This document shows, one piece after another, positions 42,363 through 50,290 of a DNA stretch of 64,000 nucleotides. The stretch lies in NCBI RefSeq assembly GCF_001426085.1, contig NZ_LMRR01000041.1, forward strand, positions 186,001 through 250,000, given 5' to 3'. Within the stretch, counting starts at the first letter, position 1; each line of letters starts with the position of its first letter. A program made the translations under genes and the position numbers. The DNA comes from Rhodococcus sp. Leaf278 (lineage in GTDB: Bacteria > Actinomycetota > Actinomycetes > Mycobacteriales > Mycobacteriaceae). The notes under the pieces are model-generated. The model worked only from the letters and a program-made list of their open reading frames with translations. It was not told the DNA's origin and searched no databases.

Positions 42363-43073
42363 ATGAGTGACGGTGGCCCACGCCCGAAGTCCGATGGCCG
42401 TAAGCGGCGTTGGGAGCAGCACAACACCGATCGTCGACGCCACATCATCGAGGCCGCCATGACGGTGCTGGCCCGCGATATCGCCCCTGGTGAGCGGCTC
42501 ACCACCGCCCAGATCTCCGCCGAAGCAGGCGTCCATCGCACTGGGCTCTACCGTCATTTCCGTGATCGCACCGACTTGGACACCGCCATTCAGCGGGCCA
42601 TCTGCGAACAGTTGACGGCTGCTCTGGTCGCCTCGTTCGAGTTGACCGGTACTCCTCGCGATGTGGTGCACCGCGTGGTGAGCACCTACGTGCGGTGGGT
42701 TGCCGAGCATCCCGCGTGGACGCGATTCGTCGAGCATGACGTCAGCGCCGAATCGCCCACTCCCCTCGAAGAGACCAACGCGATGCTCGCCGAGCAGCTG
42801 GAAGTGAGCGTTGCCGCGTTCCTTGCGATCGTGAACGCGGATCTCTCGCCCGAGGACTGGTCGCTGGTGCGGCCGTGGGTGGCCGGACTGGTCTCCGGAT
42901 GCATGGGCGCGGTACGCAGTTGGAGCGGACAAACCGAATCACGCACCGGCCTGGATCATTTCGCGACGTTCCTGGCCGACACCATCTGGCTTCAGGTCAA
43001 GGGACTCGGGGCATCCCGCGGCATCGCGATTCCCCAGGTCCCCCTCGAAACCGTCCCGCTCGATACTGCCTAG
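42363..43073 (+). CDS. TetR-family regulator
   Basis: A 236-residue regulator with an extended basic N-terminus (RPKSDGRKRRWEQH), an HTH (LTTAQISAEAGVHRTGLYRHF) and a C-terminal ligand domain. ATG 42363 is favoured over a GTG 15 bases upstream. Convergent with the AurF-like gene, its stop is five bases from that gene's stop; it may control that gene from its distal promoter. Target unproven. Confidence 0.85.
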   Translation: MSDGGPRPKSDGRKRRWEQHNTDRRRHIIEAAMTVLARDIAPGERLTTAQISAEAGVHRTGLYRHFRDRTDLDTAIQRAICEQLTAALVASFELTGTPRDVVHRVVSTYVRWVAEHPAWTRFVEHDVSAESPTPLEETNAMLAEQLEVSVAAFLAIVNADLSPEDWSLVRPWVAGLVSGCMGAVRSWSGQTESRTGLDHFATFLADTIWLQVKGLGASRGIAIPQVPLETVPLDTA

Positions 43074-43078
43074 GAATC

Positions 43079-44047
43079 TCAGCCGAACGACGGCTCACTG
43101 CGGTAGCGCGACGGCCGTCCGTCGATACCGAGAGCGCGCCACACTCGCTTCGAGACTCGGTTCATCAGTCCCAGTTCGCCGGCGAGCATGCGGACGTCAC
43201 CGAAGGTGTCGCGCAATGCTTTTCGTGACGGTTCGCTGTTCCACCAGACGGCGTCCACTACCTCGTCGGGGATATCGAGCTCGCGTCGCATCTGCTTGCT
43301 CGGCTTCATGATGACGTCGCACAGCAGTCGCATGATGACGGGCGTCAGGATCGAGATCGACGCCTTCTCGAAGCGGCCGAGGCGAGGGGCCTTGTACCGC
43401 AGGTACTGATGCGCGAAGCCGATGTGGCGAGCTTCCTCGGCGATGTGGATCTGCATCACGCGCTGAACCAGCGGATGACCGACGGCACCGGCGCGCAGCA
43501 CGCCCTTCTGCATGTGGTCTATCGGCTCTTCTCCGGCAAGGACGCCGACGAAGAATCCGAACGGTGCCGACCGGCTGGCGAACACTGTCAGCATCGGAAC
43601 GATCTTGCGGAACCAGGTGGGTCCGCCGGGCACGTCGATGCCGATGCGATTGACCAGTTCCTGGAACATCTGGGTGTGGTGGCACTCTTCAGTGGCCTCG
43701 TGCGTCGAGTACCGGAATTCCGGTGAGTTGTTGGGCAGCGTCAGGGCGTACTGCATGAGGCCGCTGATGAGGATCTGCTCGAACTGCAATCCCACCTTGA
43801 CCATGCTGGCCTGGCGATACATACCGATGTGGATCTGCCGGTCCAGGGGAAGTGACTTGTACCAGTCGGTGTGTCCGAGTGGGTCGGCGTCGGGCAGCAC
43901 CCAGCGCGGATCGTTGGGAACGATCGCGTACTCGGGCTCGTCCCACGGAATGTCGAGGAAGGCGTCGAAGTGCTGGTGCACCGATGCCGTCGACAGCGCA
44001 TGCAAAGTGTCTCGGTAGAGCGTTCGTGAGTCGTCGACTGCAGTCAT
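43079..44047 (-). CDS. AurF-like diiron N-oxygenase family protein
   Basis: A 322-residue helical diiron protein. Iron-ligand motifs are visible as EATEECHHTQMF (ExxH, near residue 130) and HIAEEARHIGFAHQ (EExxH, near 205). AurF-family enzymes oxidise arylamines to nitro compounds and other members have hydroxylase functions; this gene is not in a biosynthetic cluster. ATG 44047 follows GGAAGGA. Probably needs a reductase encoded elsewhere. Confidence 0.85.
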   Translation of the reverse strand: MTAVDDSRTLYRDTLHALSTASVHQHFDAFLDIPWDEPEYAIVPNDPRWVLPDADPLGHTDWYKSLPLDRQIHIGMYRQASMVKVGLQFEQILISGLMQYALTLPNNSPEFRYSTHEATEECHHTQMFQELVNRIGIDVPGGPTWFRKIVPMLTVFASRSAPFGFFVGVLAGEEPIDHMQKGVLRAGAVGHPLVQRVMQIHIAEEARHIGFAHQYLRYKAPRLGRFEKASISILTPVIMRLLCDVIMKPSKQMRRELDIPDEVVDAVWWNSEPSRKALRDTFGDVRMLAGELGLMNRVSKRVWRALGIDGRPSRYRSEPSFG

Positions 44048-44176
44048 GGTGGTCCTTCCGCCTGCGTCCCAGCAACATGTACGAAGAATGTGTACGCAAC
44101 ACAGCGTCACACATAAAACTGGTTAGTGCAACGGACCGTCGCAGATACTTGAAGAAATTGTTTCGAAACGACGAAA

Positions 44177-44203
44177 CCGGTCGACCATCCTTCGGTCGAC
44201 CGG
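44177..44203. terminator. Hairpin 1 in the gap between AurF-like and small membrane gene
   Basis: CCGGTCGACC (44177-44186) and GGTCGACCGG (44194-44203) form a perfect 10-bp stem with a 7-base loop. It lies in the 3' region of the small membrane gene on the minus strand and upstream of the AurF-like gene. Confidence 0.5.
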
Positions 44204-44233
44204 CCGTTCGACAGGCGCTCTGGTCGTGAATGA

Positions 44234-44257
44234 AACTTCGTAGAGGGCTACGAAGTT
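44234..44257. terminator. Hairpin 2, likely terminator of the small membrane gene
   Basis: AACTTCGTAG and CTACGAAGTT are perfect 10-bp arms around a four-base AGGG loop, 25 bases downstream (minus strand) of the small membrane gene stop. Together with hairpin 1 this gives a tandem terminator. Confidence 0.6.
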
Positions 44258-44281
44258 CCGTGCACGTGCGACGAAGTCGCT

Positions 44282-44599
44282 CTACAACACCATCGCAAGG
44301 AAGCCCACACCGACGACGATGCCGAGAATTCCGGTACCGATGGCCAGTGCCGCGTCGGTGCGTTCGGCGCGCTCCCCGGTGAGGTCGGGGGTGCGGTCGG
44401 CCCACAGCGCCGCGGCGACGGCAATGATGCCGGCGGCGATGCCGAGCCCGGCGGCCCAGAACGAGACGATCGAGAGGGCACCGAACATCACGGCGATTTC
44501 GGTCACCTGAGCGCGAGTACGGATGCGCCGATTCCACCACTTGGGCGGCATGTTTTCGTCCAACTCACGGGCCTCGAAGTTGGAAGAGGTGACGGTCAC
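44282..44599 (-). CDS. Small membrane protein (105 aa)
   Basis: A 105-residue protein with a polar N-terminal region (residues 1-30), two or three membrane segments (about 33-68 and 86-105) and an acidic loop between (DRTPDLTGERAERTD). The GTG start follows AAAGGAG six bases upstream. Unknown function. Confidence 0.7.
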   Translation of the reverse strand: MTVTSSNFEARELDENMPPKWWNRRIRTRAQVTEIAVMFGALSIVSFWAAGLGIAAGIIAVAAALWADRTPDLTGERAERTDAALAIGTGILGIVVGVGFLAMVL

Positions 44600-44697
44600 T
44601 GTCTGCTCCTTTCGAACAAGAATGTGCCTCCATTTTGGCACTCGGCAGCCGAGAGTGCCAAAACGCAGAGGGCTGACCACGAAGAAAAGACTATTCG

Positions 44698-44720
44698 GAC
44701 CAGTCGTACTGGTCTAATCT
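44698..44720 (+). promoter_or_regulatory. Toxin-antitoxin operator and promoter
   Basis: GACCAGT and ACTGGTC (44698-44704, 44708-44714) form a perfect inverted repeat with a CGT centre, immediately followed by TAATCT (44715-44720), a strong -10. The palindrome overlaps the promoter of the antitoxin-toxin pair, as in autoregulated type II modules. Confidence 0.7.
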
Positions 44721-44726
44721 GTGGTG

Positions 44727-44960
44727 GTGAAGACGATCACCAGTACAGAAGCCAAGACGCGGCTCAACGCGATCTTGGCCGAGGTCGAGCACACTGGCAT
44801 CTCGGTCACGATCACCAACCACGGTCGACCGGTTGCTGTACTGACGCCCGCTCGACCGACACCGCGCGTGTTCGGCCAACTGCGAGATCTCGTCGTGCCG
44901 GATTCTTTCGACGAACCTCTCCCCCCGTTGGAACTGGCCGCGTGGGGGTCGCCGGAGTGA
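44727..44960 (+). CDS. Phd/YefM-family antitoxin
   Basis: A 77-residue antitoxin with the KTITSTEAKTRLNAILAEVE DNA-binding and dimerisation helices and the ITNHGRPVAVLTP strand of the Phd/YefM family, and a Pro-rich C-terminal segment that would wrap the toxin. GTG codons at 44721, 44724 and 44727 are possible starts; 44727 fits a leaderless start seven bases after TAATCT. The stop overlaps the toxin start (GTGA). Confidence 0.87.
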   Translation: MKTITSTEAKTRLNAILAEVEHTGISVTITNHGRPVAVLTPARPTPRVFGQLRDLVVPDSFDEPLPPLELAAWGSPE

Positions 44961-45355
44961 CGTCATTCCTTCTCGACACCAATGCTCTGCTGCGGCTCGT
45001 CGCCGATCCGGACAGCATGCCCGGGGACATTCGCAAGACCCTCGCCGATCAAGGAAACGAGTTGATGGTCTCGGCTGCTTCGGCGTGGGAGATCGCAATC
45101 AAGACTCGAATAGGCCGACTGGACGGGGGGACCCTGCTGTCGACGTGGACCGAGGTGTTGACGGGAATGAACGCGACCGACCTTGCAATCGACTCCGCAG
45201 ACACGTCGGCGGCCGGGCGGCTCGACTGGGACCACCAGGATCCGTTCGACAGAATAATCGTTGCCCAAGCCCTCCGTCGACACCTGACGATCGTCACGAG
45301 CGACCGAATCGTCATCGACGGGGCGTTGACGCCGACTCTCGACACCCGCGGGTGA
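44957..45355 (+). CDS. VapC-family PIN-domain toxin ribonuclease
   Basis: A 132-residue PIN-domain protein, start GTG overlapping the antitoxin stop. Acidic active-site residues are in LLDTNALL (Asp), ASAWEIAIK (Glu), and HQDPFDRIIVAQA (two Asp), forming the metal-dependent RNase site. It is neutralised by the antitoxin and would cleave RNA when released. Confidence 0.9.
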   Translation: MTSFLLDTNALLRLVADPDSMPGDIRKTLADQGNELMVSAASAWEIAIKTRIGRLDGGTLLSTWTEVLTGMNATDLAIDSADTSAAGRLDWDHQDPFDRIIVAQALRRHLTIVTSDRIVIDGALTPTLDTRG

Positions 45356-45360
45356 CCGCT

Positions 45361-45786
45361 TCAACCCCACAGAAGCTGCTGTCCCACAACTGCTTTCATC
45401 GGTCCGAGATCGAATGTCTTCGCATCGGAGATCACGTACGGGACGTGAATCTGCATCGCATACTCGCGATGTTCGAGAAGAACCTCGAGATGTGTGTTCG
45501 ACGCCCCGTCGGCAGCCCCGTCGGACACGATGGCGTACGACCGCACATCGTCGGCGACGGCGCGCAACCGTCCGACGAGTTGTTCGTACACCGTCATGGT
45601 GGACGACGTATCCACCTCCACCGGGAGGATCATCTGCCCGAGAGAGACGTGGTTGACGACAGCTACCGGCTCTAGCCCCCAATTTTCACCGATGCGTTCG
45701 GCGGCGATCTCGACGCAGACGTCGAGCAGATCGTCGAAATCTTCTTGGCACTCGGCGCTGGTCACTTCTCGCCACTTCGTCATCAT
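45361..45786 (-). CDS. Hypothetical protein
   Basis: A 141-residue acidic soluble protein (TKWREVTSAECQEDFDDLLD start, central SLGQMILPVEVDTSSTMTVY, C-terminal Gln/Leu). No recognised domain. Two adjacent ATG codons form the start behind a GGGGG site. Convergent with the VapC gene with only five bases between stops. Not part of the TA module. Confidence 0.65.
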   Translation of the reverse strand: MMTKWREVTSAECQEDFDDLLDVCVEIAAERIGENWGLEPVAVVNHVSLGQMILPVEVDTSSTMTVYEQLVGRLRAVADDVRSYAIVSDGAADGASNTHLEVLLEHREYAMQIHVPYVISDAKTFDLGPMKAVVGQQLLWG

Positions 45787-45975
45787 CGAAAACCCCCATC
45801 GTCGGCCGGCTACCCACCTCTTCGACGGCACCCGACGGCGATCGGTTCCCGAAAGTCGTACATTCGTACCAGTTTGTTATCTATCGTGGTGCGTCGACGT
45901 CGCGACGGCTCTGGGATCGACCCGACCTCGACTAGACTCCCGTTGAAGGAAGGGGAGAAAGCAGGTCGTTGCGTC

Positions 45976-46824
45976 GTGGAGGAACACCGGTACAGGCGCA
46001 TCTTCGCCTCGAGCCCCGTGGCGCAAGCTCTCTCCGACGCCGAAGGATTGTTCGTCGACGTCAATGCTGCCTACTGCGAACTCGTCGGCCTGTCCTCCTC
46101 TGAACTGATAGGTCGGTCCGCAACGGTGCACACTCACCCGGACGACCTTGCACTTCATGGCAGCGTCGAGGATCTGATGGCCGCGGGCACGGCAGCTGGA
46201 AAGTCCGTGAAGCTCGAGGTGCGTTTCGTTCGACCGAACGACGAGATTCGCTGGGTTCTGCTCACCCTGGTTCCTTTTGTCGGCCCGTCCAACGCCGACT
46301 GGACACTCGCTGCCGTTCTGGACATCACCGAACGAAAAGAGATCGAGGACGGCGTCCTGCGTGCATCCCGAACAGATCAACTGACCGGGGCCCTCAACCG
46401 TCGCGGCTGGTCGGACTACGCGGTGTCCGTCGTAGACGACCATTCGGTCGACACGGTCGTTGCGGTTCTCGATCTGGATCACTTCAAACAGTTCAACGAC
46501 AACTTCGGCCACGCTGCCGGCGACGCGTTGCTTCGCGACTTCGTATCGACTGCGCGCAGCTGCATCGGCGACAACGGACTCCTGGCACGTTGGGGTGGAG
46601 AGGAATTCGTGATCACTCTGCGTAACTGCGATCGTCGAGACGCTCTTCGATCACTCGAAGCTCTCGCAGCCGCGATCGCATCTTCGGGGGTAACGTTCTC
46701 GGCCGGATACACACTTCAGCGACTGGACGAAGGTCTTCGCAACACTCTCGACAGAGCCGACGCACTGATGTTCCAGGCGAAGCGCGCCGGTCGCAACCGA
46801 ATGGTCACTGACGCACCTCACTGA
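45976..46824 (+). CDS. PAS-GGDEF diguanylate cyclase
   Basis: A 282-residue soluble protein: one PAS domain (about residues 5-115, RRIFASSPVAQALSDAEGLF, THPDDL) and a GGDEF domain (about 125-280) with DQLTGALNRRGW, DLDHFK and intact GGEEF. No transmembrane segment. The start is uncertain; GTG 45976 is preferred because PAS homology begins right after, though the best ribosome-like AGGGGAG is 18 bases upstream and an in-frame TTG at 45943 exists. One of three GGDEF proteins here. Confidence 0.85.
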   Translation: MEEHRYRRIFASSPVAQALSDAEGLFVDVNAAYCELVGLSSSELIGRSATVHTHPDDLALHGSVEDLMAAGTAAGKSVKLEVRFVRPNDEIRWVLLTLVPFVGPSNADWTLAAVLDITERKEIEDGVLRASRTDQLTGALNRRGWSDYAVSVVDDHSVDTVVAVLDLDHFKQFNDNFGHAAGDALLRDFVSTARSCIGDNGLLARWGGEEFVITLRNCDRRDALRSLEALAAAIASSGVTFSAGYTLQRLDEGLRNTLDRADALMFQAKRAGRNRMVTDAPH

Positions 46825-46918
46825 GCCTTCACCCATTTGCCAATGCAGCAACATTACTTGCCAATCGCTTATCGGGGCTGCCATTCTGACGTCACACACC
46901 GCGACGAAAGGCCATGAC

Positions 46919-47560
46919 ATGACGCACGCTTTCGACAAGAACTACTGGGAGCAGCACTGGGATGACAGAACATCCCACTTCGTCGCGGCGAATCCGTATC
47001 TCGTAGACGAAACAGCCGCGATGACGCCCGGCACCGCGCTGGACGTCGGCTGCGGCGCTGGAGCGGAGGCAATCTGGCTTGCCGAGCAGGGTTGGCGGGT
47101 CACCGGTGCGGACATCTCCGCGGCCGCTCTCACTACCGCCGCAGGGCAATCCGAAGCGGCGGGCGTCGACGTCACCTGGATGGAAGCCGACCTGACCACC
47201 TGGAATCCCGACGAGCGATGGGATCTGGTGATGACCCACTACGCGCATCCGACGATTCCGCAACTGGACTTCTATCGACAGATCGCGCAGTGGGTGGCAC
47301 CGGGCGGTTCGTTGCTCATCGTCGGTCACCTACATGATGGCGCGCAACATCATTCACACATGGGCACGCCGCCGGACGATGCCACCGTCACCGCGAAAGA
47401 CATCACTGCCCTGTTCGACGCCTCCTGGCGCATCGAGACGGCGGCCGAACGTTCCAGGACCGTCGTTGGTACAGGTGTGCACTCGAAAACGTTGCGCGAC
47501 GCGGTCGTTCGCGTGACCCGTCAGATCCGATCAGGCACCATTCTCGAGTCTCGGCAGTGA
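46919..47560 (+). CDS. Class I SAM-dependent methyltransferase
   Basis: A 213-residue enzyme with motif I ALDVGCGAGAEAIWLAEQGW, acidic loop (VTGADISAAAL), and TPP-like WDLVMTHYAHP. Family members of this type methylate small thiols or other metabolites; substrate unknown. GAAAGG precedes ATG. A probable promoter with TTGCCA and CATTCT 18 bases apart lies in the preceding 60 bases. Confidence 0.87.
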   Translation: MTHAFDKNYWEQHWDDRTSHFVAANPYLVDETAAMTPGTALDVGCGAGAEAIWLAEQGWRVTGADISAAALTTAAGQSEAAGVDVTWMEADLTTWNPDERWDLVMTHYAHPTIPQLDFYRQIAQWVAPGGSLLIVGHLHDGAQHHSHMGTPPDDATVTAKDITALFDASWRIETAAERSRTVVGTGVHSKTLRDAVVRVTRQIRSGTILESRQ

Positions 47561-47657
47561 GGCGACCGGATCGTGGGTCACTTGGGAGGTCGGCGCATAC
47601 GATGACGTCAGGATCGGACGCATAGACGAGGTCGTATTCGACTGCACGGAGCCGGCA

Positions 47658-47960
47658 GTGTTGGCGCAGTTCTGGGCAGGTGTACTCGGTGGGCAACCTG
47701 CGATGCGAGACGACTCATGGCATTTCGTCGATGTTCCAGGGTTCACTCGGCTGGCGTTTCAGCGAGTTCCGGAGGACAAATCTGGCAAGAACCGGCTTCA
47801 TCTCGACGTCGACGTGCCGAGCATCGACGTGGCCGTCGAACAGGCCGTTGGCCTCGGTGCGACGGTGGTAGGGAATCGGCACTCCGATGCGGCCGGGTCC
47901 TTTCAGGTTCTTCGGGACCCCGAGGGCAACGAGTGGTGTCTGGTGACGCCGCCCAGCTGA
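47658..47960 (+). CDS. VOC-family (glyoxalase/dioxygenase-like) protein, uncertain N-terminus
   Basis: A 100-residue part of a VOC-fold protein: VLAQFWAGVLGGQPA, SGKNRLHLDVDVPS (metal-type His), and C-terminal FQVLRDPEGNEWCLV. Homology extends upstream in the same frame to about 47607 (RIGRIDEVVFDC), but the codon there is GTC and no ATG/GTG/TTG is in frame before 47658. The GTG at 47658 yields a protein missing the first beta strand. The gene may be degraded or use a non-standard start. Confidence 0.65.
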   Translation: MLAQFWAGVLGGQPAMRDDSWHFVDVPGFTRLAFQRVPEDKSGKNRLHLDVDVPSIDVAVEQAVGLGATVVGNRHSDAAGSFQVLRDPEGNEWCLVTPPS

Positions 47961-48054
47961 CCAGAAAGCGCGCGAAAGCCTACGCGGCGCTCCGCAGCCT
48001 CTGTTCATCGCTTTTCGGGCCGTCACCAACAGTGTGGGCCGATACGCTGACTCG

Positions 48055-48693
48055 ATGGCGAGAATGACATCGCTCGACAGGTGGGTGCATCAGCAGCTCA
48101 CGGGCGAGCAGACACAATCGAAGCCACCCGGTCCAATTTTGCTGACCTTCGTGACGGCTGCCGTCGGGGTGTGGGTCTGCGTCAAACGAAATTGGTGGCC
48201 ATCGCCGTTCGGCGCACACACCTGGGCCGACCCGCTGCTTGCCCATCTGGTCGTGCTTGCGATTTTGGCCGTCACCGGCCTGGTGTGGGCAATCCGAACC
48301 CTCTACGTGCTCGGCCGCGACCAGCGTTGGTCCTGGTGGATACTCCCCGCGCCCGTCGTCGTCTCTGCCGCCTTCGCGTTCGTGGTGTGGGGGCCGAGCA
48401 CGACCTTCCTCGACAAGCGCAGCGAGTTCGAGGCCATCGCCGTCGACATCCGGGAGAACCCGAACACGTCCCGCGAGAAGTTCGAGATCGGTCCTTTCGA
48501 TATCAGTCGCGCCCTAGGCGGCGGCCCGTCGGGAGAGGTCTACTTCGTCGACAATTCGACCATCTTTTTCGGCTTCACGAGCGGGTGGGTGTACTCACCT
48601 GATCATGAAACGGGCGGCCGGGACGATGCCGATTCAACCTGGACTCACCTCGACGGCCCCTGGTACCGATACGAATCGGTGTACCGAGATTGA
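48055..48693 (+). CDS. Hypothetical membrane protein
   Basis: A 212-residue protein with three hydrophobic segments (about 28-45, 63-82, 94-115) and a C-terminal soluble domain of about 95 residues with Asp, Trp and Tyr. TACGCT ends 6 bases before ATG 48055, so the message may be leaderless; a GTG at 48034 is also in frame. Family not recognised. Confidence 0.68.
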   Translation: MARMTSLDRWVHQQLTGEQTQSKPPGPILLTFVTAAVGVWVCVKRNWWPSPFGAHTWADPLLAHLVVLAILAVTGLVWAIRTLYVLGRDQRWSWWILPAPVVVSAAFAFVVWGPSTTFLDKRSEFEAIAVDIRENPNTSREKFEIGPFDISRALGGGPSGEVYFVDNSTIFFGFTSGWVYSPDHETGGRDDADSTWTHLDGPWYRYESVYRD

Positions 48694-48735
48694 TCTGCCG
48701 AACTCCGCGCTAGTGAGCGGGTACGAAAAGACTCC

Positions 48736-49350
48736 TCACGACCAGGTCCCAGCGTGGAACGCGTCCATCATGTCCTGCTCGATCTCGTCTCGCCGGCTGC
48801 GATCGTCCTTCCACGAGTCGAACAGTCGCTTGGTGGTGCCGATCATCGCAATACCGGGTACATCCGGCTGGTTCAACGGTCCGGGAATCGGCCACCCGCA
48901 GATCGAATTTGCAGCGAGAACAGGATGAATCAACCCATCCACGGCCCGCGAACTGATCACGCGGGTGAAAACGTTGATGGCCGCCTGCCATCGATCAGTA
49001 GAAGGTGAACCCAGGGGCAACAACATGTCCCAGCGAGCCTGCTCTCGGGACTCGCGTGTGACGGTCCGTCCGACGGCAATCATGTGCCGACCGACCCTGT
49101 CATCCATTTCTTTCGCCCAGACCTCAGGCTCGCGTTCGATGGCCGAACCGAACACCTGCAATTCTGCGAGTCCTGAGCGAGGCCCGGCCTCGCCGAGGGG
49201 ATACGCACTGAGGTGAACGAGAAGGTTGTCCCGCAGATCCCGAACCACTGACCTATGCGGTGGATTCATCTGCAGCCATTGAGCTTCCGCGACGGTCACA
49301 TATCCGGCAAGGATGTAATGACCGATATCTTCGCGCTCTCGTGGCATCAT
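48736..49350 (-). CDS. Hypothetical protein
   Basis: A 204-residue soluble protein with an N-terminal REREDIGHYILAGYVTVAEA and a mid region AINVFTRVISSRAVDGLIHP. No signal peptide. ATG 49350 follows AGGTG. The gene downstream of the GNAT gene on the same strand, 51 bases between. Family not recognised. Confidence 0.65.
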   Translation of the reverse strand: MMPREREDIGHYILAGYVTVAEAQWLQMNPPHRSVVRDLRDNLLVHLSAYPLGEAGPRSGLAELQVFGSAIEREPEVWAKEMDDRVGRHMIAVGRTVTRESREQARWDMLLPLGSPSTDRWQAAINVFTRVISSRAVDGLIHPVLAANSICGWPIPGPLNQPDVPGIAMIGTTKRLFDSWKDDRSRRDEIEQDMMDAFHAGTWS

Positions 49351-49400
49351 GGGGCACCTGCAGATGGTTTGGCGTGTTGTGACATTCGTGAATACTCCCG

Positions 49401-49862
49401 TCAACCGAGTTTCGGCGAGCTATCGTCCGCGTCATCCAGAATCTTCGCCATGCCCAGGGACTTCGGGGCCGTGTAGGTGAAACCGTGTCGTTCGTACAAG
49501 CGGCGGCCAGGTTCGTCGGCAAGCAAATTCACGAAAGCACCAGCGGGCGCTCTGTCGACGATGTGTTGCAGCAATGCAGTGAGTACGGCATCTCCCAGGC
49601 CCTGCCGTTGATGATCGGGTAGTACTGCCATGTCCACGATGTGGAAATACCAGCCTCCATCACCGATCACCCGGCCCATCGCAACAACTTCATCCGTGGC
49701 GACGTGCCTTACTCGGTAGGCGCACCAGCTGCCGGACAAAGCCGCAAGCGCCTGATCGGCATTCTTCGGCGACAGTCCCGCGCGGCTCCGTAGCGCAAGA
49801 TACCGATCGACCGTCGGCACGCCTTCCTCCAATCGGTACTCGTGTAGTCGTGTATCACTCAT
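49401..49862 (-). CDS. GNAT-family N-acetyltransferase
   Basis: A 153-residue acetyltransferase with the acetyl-CoA motif VLPDHQRQGLGDAVLTALL (Q/RxxGxG/A, near residue 85) and the preceding VDMAV strand. Substrate unknown, probably a small amine or antibiotic-like compound. Overlaps nothing; stop is 50 bases from the next gene's start on the same strand. Confidence 0.88.
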   Translation of the reverse strand: MSDTRLHEYRLEEGVPTVDRYLALRSRAGLSPKNADQALAALSGSWCAYRVRHVATDEVVAMGRVIGDGGWYFHIVDMAVLPDHQRQGLGDAVLTALLQHIVDRAPAGAFVNLLADEPGRRLYERHGFTYTAPKSLGMAKILDDADDSSPKLG

Positions 49863-49984
49863 AACGCGAACTTAACGCAGAGTCCTGCCTCCCGAGATCC
49901 ACCATCAAGCCTTCCTGCCTATGAATCGACGACGCATCGAACGAGTTGGGGTAATGTCGCGGTCATGACACAGCAGAAAGGCGC

Positions 49985-50290
49985 ATGAGCGCCCCGTCGT
50001 CCGAGCGCAGACTCTTGCACCCTCGAAGTATCCGTTTCGCGGCCCACCGACTGTGGGTGATCGACGAAACCCAGACTGCTGCAGCATTTCTCGAACCAGG
50101 ATCCGTACAGACCGATCGAATCGCGTCCTGGCCGGAGATATCCTCACCGTCACCTGCGCAGTCCCTTGCGTCTCGTGACGACCGCTACGACGATGTAACT
50201 CGTTATGTTCCAACGGAATTGATGGATCAGGCAGACACTCGCGACTATCCGGATCGGTCGCACGCCATCGACGGGGTGTTGTACGTATGA
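49985..50290 (+). CDS. Hypothetical protein, first of a coupled pair
   Basis: A 101-residue protein with an AGAAAGG site before ATG; the stop overlaps the following ATG (ATGA). Contains a hydrophobic HRLWVIDETQTAAAFLEPGS and an acidic DDRYDDVTRYVPTEL segment. No family recognised. Confidence 0.65.
   Translation: MSAPSSERRLLHPRSIRFAAHRLWVIDETQTAAAFLEPGSVQTDRIASWPEISSPSPAQSLASRDDRYDDVTRYVPTELMDQADTRDYPDRSHAIDGVLYV

Noticed and set aside
47601-47625. ATG at 47602 as start of the VOC gene
   Set aside because: It is in another frame and meets a stop after seven codons.
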